Source: Microthyrium microscopicum
Lineage: Eukaryota > Ascomycota > Dothideomycetes > Microthyriales > Microthyriaceae
Direction: 5' to 3'
Assembly: GCA_010405405.1 (NCBI GenBank)
Contig: MU004242.1
Location: 472,748-536,747, forward strand
DNA length: 64,000 bases
Positions 31,801-46,300 of this stretch are shown here, one piece after another. The notes beneath the pieces were generated by a model, which worked only from the letters and a program-made list of their open reading frames with translations, was not told the DNA's origin and made no database searches. Every line of letters starts with the position of its first letter. Position 1 is the first letter of the stretch. Made by a program: the position numbers and the translations under genes.

Positions 31801-34302
31801 TCAAAGCGTCGACAGTGGCACTATGCAAGAAAATCACATTGCAAACAACTATTCTTGGAAAACCTCGCGTTGAATTTTAAGCGAACCCAACACCGTGCAG
31901 GGAGGGGAGGCTGAAAATGAGGAGAAGACGTACGAAGACTATGTTTACTTGATGAAGGATCCGGATTGGAATCCGTCTTGTGGGTTGTAAGCAAGAAAGT
32001 CCAAAATTGAGTCTGACAGGCACTGCCAAAGTCTTTGAATTCAGATGGGGCATTTGGGTGTGAAGGATGCGTGGTCCATAGCTTTGAGGCAATGACTATC
32101 TCTTTTGTAATTGAACATCTACTGTTGAAGCGTGCGGGACTCGATCCTACGGTTCCAAGGCGTAATCTCTTTGACAAAGATCTTCAAGATGGACCAGACG
32201 TCCTTCTTGATGGAACAACACTTCTTCGATGGTCTCCCCCACGGGTTTGACCAGCCAAGGAACCGGACTCGGAGGCTACGAACTGATGCACACCAGCGAC
32301 AGCTTCTCGGGACGCCTCGCCCGATACAAACTTGAAAAAGAAGAACGGGAAACGCGAGAACGCGAGACCGCAAGAAGCAAGACGCCATAACGATGGCTCC
32401 TCGGGCAGGAGAACTACGTTGGCTGGTAGCGAAATGGAGGGGAAGAGCAAGGAGACATACGAGCTATGCAGCATTGGAAACAGCAATATCTGGGGAGAAA
32501 TTGAGAGGAAATAGACGATACAAGCACTGCGAATGAGTTTCATCTGGGGCGGACGTGTTTGGTTGTGGTTGTGGTACCTGATATAATCCCGATCGAAATG
32601 AGATGAATATCATTGCTCTCCTGTAGAGCCTTTTCTTTTGCCTTACGTGCCATGCTCTTGTGCTTTAATGTTCCTTTCCGTTGACTGGCATTCTCTCAAC
32701 ATAGCACATTCGGGATTACATTTTCCGCCAGGCTTTGCGATCGCTATTTGCAAAAGGCGCTCGCGAGCTAAGTGATTCTTTTGGGTGGCTGGATGTTTTA
32801 GCTCGATTGAACTTTCCATACACGTAGAAACCGTACTTGGGTTCGGTATGCAAGTCACCATGTAGAAAACATGTATGATGAGCTTCCATCCACCACGACT
32901 CTTTATGATGTGCCTGATCCCAAATTATAGCTTTCAGTCCTGGACCGAACCTCGGTCACTGGGGAATTGTTAAGTCCTCTTCTTTAACTGCGAGACCGTA
33001 TGTGATTTCTTGGAGCGTGTTAACATTTCAACCTTCCATGTGGCCCATAGAAAATTGATCAGAGAGTACTGGGCATCAGTGAACGGCTGGACACGTTCTA
33101 ATTGACAAGGAGTATTTTCTGACCCGTTGTATGAATTTGAGATTTAGAAGAACACACTTCATGATGGACTCTCATAGGAGGTAGGAGTACTAGGCAATGA
33201 GGTTAGGCAAATCGGCAAGCTAGGTACGTTAGGCTGGTAAACGGTCCCTATAGATTAGTGAAATAGGCGCTAAGACAAGAGCCTCATGTCTATAGAGATA
33301 GCATACAGACTCGCTACTACTGTGTTTCCTAGCGATTTGCAATACTCGGTAGAATTTCTTCGAGAAGAGAGACGGAAGGGGCAAGACGGGTAGCATGCAT
33401 AACCCGGCCGCTCAGTTCTGACGTGGCAAGCGTGGGAGGCAGGTTTAATCAAAGTTGGTGTGGTGATGGATGTGCATCTGGGATATCCCCGACCTTGAGT
33501 CGATTTCAACGAGCATCGCACGGGGAATATGCTGAAAATACTTCTGGTCTGGGCAGAGTGCCATACAAAACAACGTGACAGCCGCAGCCTGGAAGAACTC
33601 GCGGCCTCGTGGTAAAGCTGTCATGGCTGTCAGTGAGAACAGACATGTTCAGCTGGATTGTTCGCATCGTGCATTGATGGTGCATAAGGGGTGGCGAACC
33701 AGGCGCAAGACAGCTGAAGCAGAGCTGCTTTGTATCTCATACCATGAGTTGCTGCCCAATAGAACGAGTGCAGGGCTCTACCATTGTGGCTGGGCGAGTC
33801 TGGAGAAGCGTTGCCGCCCAAGTTGGTCCAGTCGTCCAAGTAGTATAGGCGAGCCCGCGAATGCTGTACCATGTCAGTGTGTACCCGTATCGTGTTGGTA
33901 ATATGCATCTGTGATCTAGTTGAGAAGTAGTTGTAGTTGTCTCTCTCGGATAATTTTCTGGTGGTGGAAGATACCGAAACTCCGTAAGTTGTGACCGGTC
34001 CCGTCCAAGCTTGAGATCCCAACCAAACTCAAGAAACTCACCACCATACATCAACATCACCACTTTCAAAGCCCTCATTCTGCCCAATTTCCTCCCTTTA
34101 CACCCAAAATACCCATTGCTGCACCCTGTAAGAACTAACTCCGTTTGCGCTACTGATTGTGTACAGTAATTCCTCCTATCTACGACGATACGAACTGCAT
34201 CATCAACCCGTGGTCGCAATGTTTTGATCATACAATTCCACCCCAATTTTCCCTCCCAGCCACCCATTTGCGACCCAATTTTGATCGCGCGATCGAGCCG
34301 AC

Positions 34303-37300
34303 ATGTGGAACAAAATAACTGGTCGCGATAGCGATACGGCTTCCATTCGGTCCGGGAGCAGCCGACGCAAGGGAGAAATGTCGCGACGGCGCACCTCCGA
34401 GGCAGGCGACAGTTCGCGCCGACGAAGAGACCGCGACAAAGAAAGAGATTTGGAAGATACAATCGAGGTTGAGGAAGATGATGCGTCACGAAGAGGCGCT
34501 GTCAGGACCTATTCATATCCTGTTGATGATACTGCTAGTGTCGCGTCGAGTTATGCAACTGCAAGATCTCGTCGGGATGGCAGAGAGCGCAGGGAGGAGC
34601 GCGAAACTCCATCGCGAAGAGCGACGAATGATGATTACTACCACGAGAGTCCTAGACGACGCGAAAGGACTGAAGGGTCTGAACGAGACTCGGCGCGTAA
34701 AAATAGAGACTCGGAGAGCGAGACTGGAAGACGAAGAAGAAGAGATGATGAAAGTCAAAGGGGAACTCCAACGCGGGGTCCAGAGCGCACCCGTACAAAT
34801 AGCTCTAGAGCAGGAGATGACTTGCCCGGGAGCCAAACGGGTACTCCAGTAACATCTACGCCTCTCATGTCGGGAGCTCTTCCTCGTCCTCCACGAACAA
34901 CCAATGATTCGTATGGCATGTCCCAATTCCCCGGACAAGTACCAGAGGATTATTCTGCGCCTTACCGCCCTCCAATAGCGACTACTGATAGTGGACACGG
35001 CGCTGCGGCAGACTACTACGGAGACCAGGGACAATCTGTGCATGAACAACCTGGTGTTCGACCTGATGCGCCGTTGATAAACTCACAACCTCATCTTATG
35101 GCTCCTTCGACTGAGGCTGCTCCCCCAGAAGAAACAGGCCACGGGAGTGCAGAAGCCTATTTTGCTCATTTGTCCGGCTTGTCTGACAACGACCAAGCTG
35201 TTCAAGCTGGACAATCCAGTTCCGCCACTCCCGGTAAACCATCCAAAGTCAAGCCAGGCAAAAAGCCATCACGTACCTCTTCTGGAATTCTAGGTGCAGC
35301 AGCAGCAACAACTGGTGCTGCCTTGGGATATATTGGCTCACATCATCAGGCTGGACAATCACAATCTGCTTCACAAAGTCTCTCAACAAGCACGTCATAC
35401 CATTCCCAGTCCAACACTCAGGGTAATTCCTCATTAGGCATTGAGGCTACTCATTCTCAAATTTCGCCGCGAGTCTCTCCATCGTCCTCACCCTATCCAG
35501 GTAAACCAGGAAGACCTAAGCCCGGCAAACACTCAAGTTCTCACCTAGGAGGCATTGCGCTTGGTGCAGCAGGTTTAGCGGCAGGAGCTTATGGGCTCCA
35601 CGAATTCGCTGAAAATCATAAACATCGTCCATCATTTCACACCCAAGGCTCCTCTCACCAACAAAACAGTTACTCCCAAGAAAACGCCCAATACTATCAG
35701 CAAAATAACGGTTATTCGGCGCAGGGTGGCTACTACGGTGGCGATATGGACATGGAACGAAGAAATCCAAATTCTGGACCCATTGAGAAAATAGTGGACT
35801 GGTGGAAAGACCATGAAGATGTCCGCAAAATGGAAGCTTACACTGAGGCCATTGGAGTGTGCGCCCACTGCTTCGACCCCAACGATGATCCAAGAGATGC
35901 TCCCCGTAAACATCATTACCATTCACGACGGAATAATCGATCTCAGGAATCGCTTCGCAAAGCTGCTAGTAGACAATCTGGCCGAGTAGACAAGGAACGT
36001 CGGTACTTTGCTTCATCAAATGTCAACGTCTCCGACGATGAGCGCAAGAAAAGTAGCAAGGCAGGCTTGGTGGCAGCTGGTATTGCTGGACTTGGTTTCG
36101 CCAAAGCCGCCTCCGCCATCCATCGTCGCGATACTGAAGACGATATGGTCAGCGCTACCTCCCGTCGAACTCGCAAAACTCGTCGCAGACGGAGCAGATC
36201 GGGCGACCGTTACAGTAGCACTTCTCGTGGTGTTATCCATGACGACGACGCCTCGGAAATGGTTTCTGTGGTTGCTGGCGAAGATGGTGGCTATCGCTAC
36301 GAACGACGCCGTAGGAAGCGCCGCTCTGGCTCATCTAGCTCTGGTGCAAGTTCTGGTCGTGATCACAAGATGAGCGGTGCGCTTGCTGCTGGTGCTCTAG
36401 GTGCCGCAGCAAGTTCTGCGGTTAGCATACGGAGTCGTCGAGATGGATCCTCTTCTCCTAAGAAAGAATTTGTTCGTCGACACCGTCGTGGAGAGAGTGG
36501 CAGCCGTGAGGAACTCACCATTTATCGTCAAGGTTCCAATGCATCTCGCGGCTCTTTCGAGTCGGGTCGCTCCACTCGTTCTCGCGCTGGTGGAGCTGCA
36601 AGTGCGGGTGTACTCGGTGGTTTCCTAGGCTCAGCCTTTGGCCGTCGCGGTTCCAAGCGAAGTCGCAAGTCAGGATTTTTCAGCTTCGGTAATAACTCCT
36701 CATCCTCCCATGAAGGATTGACATATGGTTACGATCCAAAACACGAACGACGCCGTGCCCGAGCCGAAAAGAAAGAAAGACGTGAAACCGAGCATATCCA
36801 ATCCAAGATTGCCGCCCTCGGTGCTACCGCTGCTGCATTAGGTGCCGTTGAAGGTGGTCGAAAATTTCTCTCCAAGCACGGCCATAGCTCGTCCAGCGAA
36901 TTCCTCTCTGGTCGCCACCACCGGGATGATCGAGGGCGCATTGTATCTCGTCCCTCTCGCCCCATCGCAGGTGCAACGGAAGGTGCTCATGACGGCTGGG
37001 AAGATGTCAGTGAAGACGAAGATGCACGACCACCCACACGCGTGTCCACAAAGAGCTCTTATGATGAAGATCTCGCTTTCGGCGACTTCCAGTATAAAGG
37101 CAAGGGCCGCAAGTCAACTGATTCATTGGCCTCGAGTAACTCTGGAACCTGGAAGTGGCCTGGTAGCTGGCGCTGGGGGACTAAGAAGCGCAAGAGCACT
37201 GATAGTTTACACGCGACTTCAGATGTCCATGGCTTTGCACCATCTACTGTCGCTGCCATCGCAGGTGCTGCGGCAGCAGGTGGTGTAGCCGGTGCTCTTG

Positions 37301-40300
37301 CAAATGTGCATCCAGTCCAAACCGGCTCCCACGCCTTCGACGCCATCCGCCATGATGATGCACCACTATATACCTCCCGCCCAGGCGAAAGCACATCCAT
37401 CGTCGCGCCACAGCCATACGTCCCAGTCACAAGCGCCATGTACTCAGCACCTCCACCGGCTTATGTGGCACCCAGCGGTCCACCAGTCGACTTTACCCGC
37501 CGTCAGAACTCAAATGATGCATATTACTTTGAGAACGATAGTTCCTCTCGTCGTGATAGACGCCAATCTGAGCGCCCAGATCCAAAGCGACGTAACAGCT
37601 CGCCTCCACAGAGCCATCTTGGTCGTGATGCTGCCATTGCGGGCATTGCGGCTGTTGCTGCTACTAGCGCAATAGCTGCGGCTACTTCGTCGGGTAGAGA
37701 TGCTGGTAGGAGACAGAGTGGTGGTGTGCGCTTTGATACACGCGAACGCGATGATTATCGGCGTGAGAAGGAGGAGCGTAAACGAAGAGATGATGATGGT
37801 GTAAGTGAGCGCAAGGAGACTGAGGCACGTGCTATTGCTGCTGAAGCTGCTCGACGGGAAGAAATGGCGCGCGCAGAACGGAGACGACTGGAAGATGCAG
37901 CACGTGAAGAGACTGATCGTGCAGAGAGAAGAAGACGTGAGGCGGAAGCTGAGGCAGCACGGGAAGAAGCGGCTAGACTAGCTCGTCGACGGCGTGAGGC
38001 TGATGCGGAAGCGGCTCGTATTGAGAATGACAGATCTGAGAGACGACGTGCGGAGGAAGAGAGGATGGAGTCGGAGCGTAGACGGCGTGAGGAGGAGCGT
38101 TTTGAAGTTGAGCGTTCTGAACGCAGACGGCGCGAAGAAGAGGAACGTGCTGAGGCTGAGCGCTCTGAGCGAAGACGGCGCGAAGAGGAGGAGAGGGTGC
38201 GCGCTGAGAAGGAGCGTGAGGTCGTGCCAGACAAGCGTCGCGACCGCGAACAAAAGAAACGAGAGCGTCGAGAGGCACGAGCTGGACGTAGTGATGATAA
38301 GAGATCAGATCGCCAGTCTGATGCCGGTTCAACCATCAGTTCCGTCGTTGGAGCAGCAGCAGCTGGAGCGGCCGCCACAGCCGTCGTTGGAAGCCTTATG
38401 GGTAAAGAGAAGAAACGAGACCGCGATGTCTCAACCGACGGACGCCACCGCTCCCACTCTCATTCCCGTTCCGAACATCGTGAAGCCTCACCTCCATCAC
38501 CACCAAAAGCCCACTCCAAACCAACCAGCACCGTCTCCAACTCTCGAGACGTCGCCTCATCAACCCACACCCCCGGCGCCATCGCCTTCGTCGAAGCCAA
38601 ACCCTCCGGCGTCGAAATCGACTCCTTCGACCAAGATTTCGACCCCGACTACTTCAGAAAGCGCATGGCCCGCAAAGCAGCCGCCAAAGTCGCCCACACA
38701 CCCGCCCCAACCTCGTATGATGAAATGCGCGATGAACTCAATAAGCGGTATGAACATCCAGAGGGCAACTATGCGACCTTTTTTACGCCTCAAGAGGTCA
38801 AGGATCATAGTCATGATCGGGCTGTGCCGAGTGCGAATGGGGATGCTGACATTGCGGTGTTCCATGCTCCGGATATGGTGCCTTCTGGTGTTGGTATGCC
38901 TCCGTATGATCGCGCATACAACTTCAAGACGAGGGATGATGAAGGTGCTTCGCTGGGTGCTTGGCCTGTGCCGAGTTTGAATTTGATTGAGCCTACTCCG
39001 CCGGGGACGAGAGTTGGTACGCCTGCGCCGCTGGCGAGGGAGGAGAGGGCGGTGGATGATGTTGAGTCTGTGGGGAGAAAATCTTCTGACAGGAAGTCTT
39101 CGCGCGATGTCGAGGATGTTGAGCCTGTTCGGAGAAAGTCCTCGGATCGAAAGTCCTCTGACAGAAAATCATCGCATGGCAAGGAGGTCGCTGCTGGAGT
39201 TGCTGCTGCTGCAGTTGCTGCTGGTGCTGTTGCAGCCGCTACTCACAAGTCACACGAGAGAGAAGAAGAGGAGGACTATAGGCCAACTTCACGGTCCAAG
39301 GAGCGCCATGTCGAGGAGCCTTCTCGGTCCATGAGTAAGGTTCGCTGGGGCGAAGACGAGGTGAGGCATTACGAAGTCCTTACCCCTGAACAACATGCCG
39401 CTCGCGATGGCTACATTGGTGCACACGACATTGGTCCTCAAGCCCACGACGAGATTGTGGTTGAGGAAGGTGGCCCTGATGGCTATCGTGTGACAAAGTA
39501 TAAGCCTGAAGATGAAGAAAAGTCAGACCGATCTCGTGATAACCAGCGTGGCTATGATCGAAAGCCAGAAGAAACCATACATCGCTCAACATCTCCTCAG
39601 CGTGCCCATCGGGTCATCGAACCAGATAACCTCCAAGATCCTTCTTTCTACCAAACACCATACTTTGAAACCGTCTCGGACCTTGGATCCACCACAGGCG
39701 GCGCCAACATCGTCATGCCCACTCATCCTGGCATCGTGGAAGGCGAAGTGTTTGAAGAAACCCCACCCATCAATACCGATCGCCACCGCATGCCCGGCGG
39801 CTTTGACAACGATGACGAGGACATCACACCCAAAGCCTCGCGCCGCAACACTAGAGATGCATCCACCCGCGATTTCATGCGAGCCGAGCAGCGCGCTGAA
39901 CCTGGTCAAGCTGGTCCTGGCATGATTAACGTCTTTGACTTTCAAGACCACAGCGTCAGCCCAGCCGCAATACCTCTACCTGAAGGCTCCTGGCACGAGT
40001 CCTCCTCCAACGGCGACTACTTCTCGCAACACTCCGGTCATGGCCTCACGGAAGAGCCACGTGAACTGGACGAGGCGACTCTTCGCGCTGCTGGATCCGA
40101 TATTGCGAGCCAACGCACTATTGAGGATGAACTGGAACATGCCGACATGGCATCCTCCGTGTACACGGATGTGACGAACCGCACGTCGAAATCTGAAGGT
40201 GCTGATCCACTCATTGAGCGGCGTAAGCCGAATTCGTCATCTCGACGAGTTCGAGAGAATGATGATGTGCGCTCTGAGCAGGGTTATCGGACCAAGCGCC

Positions 40301-43300
40301 GCGAGTCGACGAAGGATGTGGTTGATATGTCATCTCCATTGAGACGCGATCAGGCTCGTAGGGAAGAGGAAGATGATGTTAAGAGTGAGAAGAGTTCACG
40401 GTCGAAACGCCGTGAGTCCACGAAAGAAGAGGTTGCGTCGCCGGTGAGAAGCGAGAGGGGCTCTGATAAGAGTTCGCGGTCTAAGAAGCGGGATATTGTT
40501 GCTGAAGCGGCGGCGATTGTTTCTCCACGTCGTGAAGAAGATGTAAGATCTGAGAAGAGCTCGAGATCGAAGCGACGAGAGGAAGAAGAGGCGAGATCAG
40601 AAAAGAGCTCGAAACCCAAGACTCGTGATATTGTCCCTGAAGCTGCTGCTATCATTCCTTCCCAGCGAGAAGAGGATTCGCGGTCGGATAAGAGCTCACG
40701 CTCCAAACATCGGGATTCTATGCAAGAGCCTGTGACTGTCGTACCACGCCGTGAGGAGGACGATGCGCGCTCTGAAAAGAGCTCCCGGTCTAAGCGTGCC
40801 GAATCAATTCGCGACGAAGTCACGGCACCTCCTCGGTCCAGTCGAGAGTCTCTTGATATACGGTCCTCGGAAAAGCGTGAACGCTCGCGGTCTAGACAAC
40901 GGGACGAAACTACACCTTTTCTCTCAAGTCGAGACCAGCTTGCCGTAGCAGAGCCCGAGAAAGAGCGCTCTCGATCTCGACATCGTGAGTCCAAAGATGA
41001 GGCCGATGTACCTCCTCGGTCAAGCCGAGACTCACTGGATGTGCGCTCTTCTGAAAAGCGAGAACATTCTCGATCTCGTTCCAAGCACCGCGAAGAAGCT
41101 GCTGTTGCTGCTGGTCTTGGGGCCTTGGCTGTAGCAGGGGCTGAAAAGCGTGAGCGCTCGCGGTCTCGACAGCGTGATCCTGATGAAGAGACAAAACACC
41201 ACCGATCGCATCGTGATGCTACTCGCGAAGACGAGGAGCCCAAACATCATCACAGATCCCATCGTGAATCACTAGATGTGACTGGGTCCGAAAAACGAGA
41301 ACGTTCTCGGTCAAGACAGCGCTCTACAGCTGAAGAGGAGCCAGAACGTCACCATCGTTCCCATCGTGAATCTACTCGTGAAGAAGATGAACCAAAGAAG
41401 CATCATCGGTCCCATCGTGAGTCATTAGATGTTACCGGGTCCGAAAAGCGAGAACGATCTCGATCAAGACAACGTGATTCTACACGCGAAGAGTCAACAA
41501 TTGTCCCGCTGACCCGCGATGCTCTTGAAGTCCGCTCTGATAAGCGCGAACGGTCACACTCCAAGCATCGTGAAGTCGGAGATGACGATACCCGATCAGT
41601 TCGATCTCATAGGTCAACACGAGAAGATGATGACGATACTCGTTCAGAGCACCGACACCGCCATCGGTCACATAGAGAGACCGAAGACGATGATGATACC
41701 AAGTCAGTGCGATCAGAACGCAAGCACCGCTCAAGGCGTGAGCGCGATGATGATGACACGGCCTCTGTAGCATCATCAGAGCGCAAGCACCGCTCACGTC
41801 GAGAACGCGACGATGACGACAACGCCTCTGTAATCTCATCAGCAACTTCCCGCCGCGACAAGGACAAGAAGGAAAGCAGCGGTGGTCTACTCAGCCGCAT
41901 CCTAAGCAAAGCCGGTTCCACTAGCGACCTATCTAAAACATCATCCCGCGATGACGAAGATGACCGTGAGCGTCGAAAACGTCGAAAGGATCGGGAGCGT
42001 GAAAAAGAGCGCGACTTGTCTCGAGTCCGCGAAGATGATGATGATGACACTCGTTCTGTTCGCTCATCTAAGCGAGAGTCAAAGTCAGACAAGGGCGAGC
42101 GGAGAGAGAAACGAAAGTCAAAAGATGCGGAGTCTTTTTTAGCGGATCGGGCAGAGGGTGATTATGAGATGCATACTGATGCAACGAGTGAACCTCTGTC
42201 CGCTAATACACTCGTTTTGAGCGGTGTTGCTGCTGCTGGCGTTGCTGGCGCGACTGCAGCGTATTTGGCGTCGCAAAAGAGCGACGCTGAAGATGTGGAG
42301 GAGAAGAGATCACGGCATCTGAGTCGTGTTAGAGAGGCGCGGTCACGAGAGCCCAGTCGAGATCGAGAAGAACTTGACCAACCATCAAGAAATCGTGAAT
42401 TGGCCATGGAGGAACCGCGACATCACAGTCTTGAGCTTCCCCAGCTGCCGGAGTCAAGACCAACTACTCCGATTGCTGTGGGAAGCTGGAAAGATTTACC
42501 GAGTCTGCCTTCAAGTAGGCCGCAATCACACTATGGATTTGACGATGATGAAGAAGCTCCGGCATCCTCCTCTCCTTATCAATCAGCCATTTCCCAACCT
42601 AATTCATCACCACTTCAAGAGAGGAGAGAACTGCAAGATCTCCCAACACAAATAAATACTCCTACATATGGCGGCTCCACACTTATCCTCCCAGGTTCGC
42701 CAACTACACCTACAAAAGCCTCTAGTGACATGGACGCATTTGGAGACATACCAACCATGGCTTCGCCTGTAGCCTCTCTACCGCTTGATGCTGTTTCAGC
42801 CGCCCATCTTCCAAGCTTACCCTCGTCAAGACCTACATCTCCTATCAACATCGGAAGTCACGATGACCTGCCAAAACTTCCTTCTACAAGATCAGGATCG
42901 CCAATCGATGTTCATTCAATCATGCATTCACCTAATCCGCCAGAAGCTCGACCAGGCTCACCAAATGATGAAGAGCCCTCCACACCCTTACGACCTACCC
43001 TCGAAAGTCAACGGTCAATTTCCACAACCGCTGTTCCATTCAGATTCCGTACTCCTCAATCCTCTCCCCTGAAACCACCCGCAGAAGATCCGCTTGCTGG
43101 AATATCACTCAACCGACCACGTCATGGCCGCGCTGGTTCTGCAGATGTACGACTCTCTGGCAGAGCACCCAAACCACTTCAACTTGTGGAGTCTACCCGT
43201 GAAGTCTCTCCAATGGCCATTTATGCTCGCCGCAATTCTATGGGCTCCGCCGCTGCCCATGATCAATCTCTTACACCGACGAGTTTACGACAATTCAGAT

Positions 43301-46300
43301 TCCCTACTCCTCAATTCAGACATAGCCGAACTATTTCTCGAGACACCATTCCCACTGGTGATGAGCTGAGGCCGATGTTGCTAGCTGAACGCCATGGCCA
43401 ACGCCCAGTTGACGATGACTTGCCCGAGCTTCCGCCTAGTAGAGACGAAAGCCGAGTTTCTTCAATGGGATCTCAAGAAATTGAGACAAAATTACTTGAT
43501 GATGAGGACCTGCAAGTTTCTCCACCAACATCGCCTGTCCTTGAAGGAGATGTAGAGGCCCTGCCCACTTTGCCTCCGACCAGACCTGATTCGCCGTATG
43601 AGCTTGAACCCCAACACGAGCAGTCATTTCCAGCAGAACCCGCTCGTCATGCTAAACACGACGAGCGAGAAAGCTCCGCAGAGCGCGGAAGCGTCGACAT
43701 CAAAGACGCTGCCATTGCTGCTGGTGTGGGAGGCGCTGCTATCCTTGCAGCGCACAAGCTTCTTGGTAAATCTGACGAAAGCAAAGAGTCCGCGGATATC
43801 GAGGAGGAGCAAGCCACTGGCAGAGACGTTCCTGCAGAAGTCGGAGCCGCAGAGAAGAGCGTCGATGTGAGCTCACTTTTGCAACGAACACCCTCCAAAG
43901 GTGGGAAGAAAGCTAAGAAAGGCAAGAAGGGCAAGAAGATGGAACAGTCTTGGGAGCCAGAACCAGCTCAACCAGAGCTTGAGGACCAAGACACTTTCGA
44001 GGCTGCTCAGTCCGGGGATGACTCTGTGATGCTGAGGGACATTCCGGCACCAATCGTTGAAGCCACGGCTGACGAGGTCAGCCCTCTTCTACAGCCTACA
44101 AACTCTAAGGGTGGCAAAAAGGGCAAGAAAGGCAAGAAAAGCAAGCAAGCTGAAGAGTCTTGGGAGCTGGAGCCAATTCAGCCTGACGAGGTTGAAGAAG
44201 TTCAAGACACTCCTGCTCTAGAAGAAGATATCAGCCTCGCTGCACCGGAAGAGGCTCTGGCAACATCCCGTGAGATCTCGGACCCTGTGGATGATCAATC
44301 AGCAGAAATTAGTCCTCTTCTACAGCGATCCAATTCTAAGAGCGGCAAGAAGGCTAAGAAAGGCAAAAAAGGAAAGAAGATAGAAGATGAGTGGGAGCCA
44401 GAACCCGAGGCAGTTGTGGCGACGCCTGGAGTTGAAGAGGCAAAGGAGTTGTCAGCATCTCCTCCAGTCGAGGAGCCCGAGGAACAGCCATCCATGCTCC
44501 TAGCTGAGCCAGAAACTGCTCCAGAGCAGCAGGAGGAGGACGTCAGTCCACTCTTGCAACGATCCAATTCCAAAAGTGGCAAGAAGGCTAAAAAGGGCAA
44601 AAAGGGAAAGAAAGTGGAAGATGACTGGGAGCCAGAACCCGAGACAATTGAGCCAACGCTTGACGTTGAGGAGCCAACAGAGTTTTCAACATCTCTTCCA
44701 GTCGAGGAACCAGAGGAACAGCCATTTATCTCCCCGGCTGAGCCAGAAATTGCCCCAGAGCAGCCAGAAGAGGACTTCAGTCCACTCCTGCAGCGAACTT
44801 CCTCCAAAGGTGGCAAGAAAGCTAAGAAAGGCAAGAAAGGCAAGCGGGCACAAGAAGAGGACTGGGAACCAGAGGCTGCCGAAGCTCCCGTGGAACAGGT
44901 GCAGACTCGTGATATTGTCGAGGACGATACAGGATCCGCGCTCGAAATTTCTGAAAAGATTGTTGAGGCTGAGACTGCCACTGGACGTGAGGCCACTCCA
45001 GTGGTTGACGACGTCGCGCAGATTGACCGCGAGGAACCAGACATTGGTACCGACAACCCACTATTGGAACGCTCAAGCTCAAAGAGCGGAAAGAAGGCGA
45101 AGAAAGAAAAGAAGGGCAAGAAGAAGGGTAAGAAGGGAGACGATTGGGAACCTGAGCCTGAGCCTGAGCCTATTGAGCCTTCTCCACTCGACCAGCCGGA
45201 TTCTCGCGACATTTCAGAAAATCAAGAATTTAGTCAGAGTCAGGAGCCAGAAGTGGTCCTTGAGCCCATTTCTCTTGCTACTGAAGAGTTGGAAGCTCGC
45301 GATCTTACCTCTGATGAACCTCTACCTTCCATTTCCCAAGACCTGCCTACTGATGCTCTTGAGGCTTCGACGCGCGCAGGAATCGAGGAACCTTCAGCTC
45401 TTCATGACAAGTCGGAACAAATCCTCGAGTCCGAAGATAATGGTATTCAACGCCATGCTGTTGACATCACCCCATTGGCATCAGAACAAGTACAAGAGAG
45501 CCCGCTGTTGCAACGTACAGATTCCAAAGCCGGCAAGAAGGCTAAAAAGGGAAAGAAAAGCAAGCAACTCTTCGACGATTGGGAACCAGCAGCCGTGGAG
45601 ACTGCGTCACAGGATGAGCCAGCTGATACTTGCGACCTAGTCCCCACCGAAGATACAGATCGTAACCTTGAGGATGTCGATGCTGCTAACATTGTCGCGC
45701 CTGATGAGCACCAACCCGAATCGAAAGATATTTCTGACTCTTCTTTGCTACAGGGCAAGAAGGGAAAGAAAGGCAAGAAAAAGGGCAAGAAATTTTCTGA
45801 AGAAGATTGGGAGCCAGAAGCGGCGGAGGCAGCCACAGTCAATGAAGCAACGGCTGTCGATGATGATCTGTCCACTGATCAGCCAACAATAGTCCGGGAA
45901 GTATCAACTGTCGAGGAACCCACACCAGTCGATGAGCCTCTCTCTTGTGATGTTGCAGCAGAGGGAGATCTAGGATCTCCTGCAGATGTTCCAGAAATGC
46001 CTTTCGTAGAACCCACTGTTCAGCCCCATCATACCGAGCCTACTCCAGCAGAGCCTGAGGTCGCTGGTGTCCACCGTACTGCTAAAGAGGTCCCAGCAGA
46101 GGAGCCTGAAATCTCCAAAGCCATCGCTGACGTCGAAGAGCCCACTCCTCAGGAACCCGAAGAATGGCTAGAGCAACCGAAGGCCAAACTAAAGAAGGGC
46201 AAGAAAGGCCGTAAAAAGACCCTGGACTACTGGGAAGCCGAGCCAGTCGAGTCGAGCGCTCCAGCTGAGTTGGACCAACCTCTTGATGTTCCGACTGAAA

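Larger units (their letters stand above)
25996..34302. other. Gene-poor 8.3 kb block
   Basis: No ORF here shows a recognisable domain, most longer frames start with non-ATG codons, and several overlap on both strands. Intron-like signals occur (GTATGT...GATATAG near 27605-27656), but no consistent model emerges. Frames at 27965-28189 (minus), 29598-29807 (minus) and 30864-31721 (plus, GTG start) look like gene debris. Four long fold-back repeats and one minisatellite are listed separately. The last 700 bp should contain the promoter and leader of the giant gene. I see no transposase or terminal repeats marking a mobile element. Confidence 0.5.

Noticed and set aside
32119-32165. B-box-like GACTCGATCC suggesting a tRNA
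   Set aside because: No matching A box, anticodon stem or acceptor pairing on either strand.
25996-34302. Searched the gene-poor block for a transposon or retroelement
   Set aside because: No terminal repeats, transposase, reverse transcriptase or capsid-like motifs seen; the fold-backs are unrelated to each other.
33737-34489. 250-codon minus-strand frame over the start of the giant gene
   Set aside because: Antisense shadow of the Arg/Ser-rich coding sequence; composition mirrors the sense strand.
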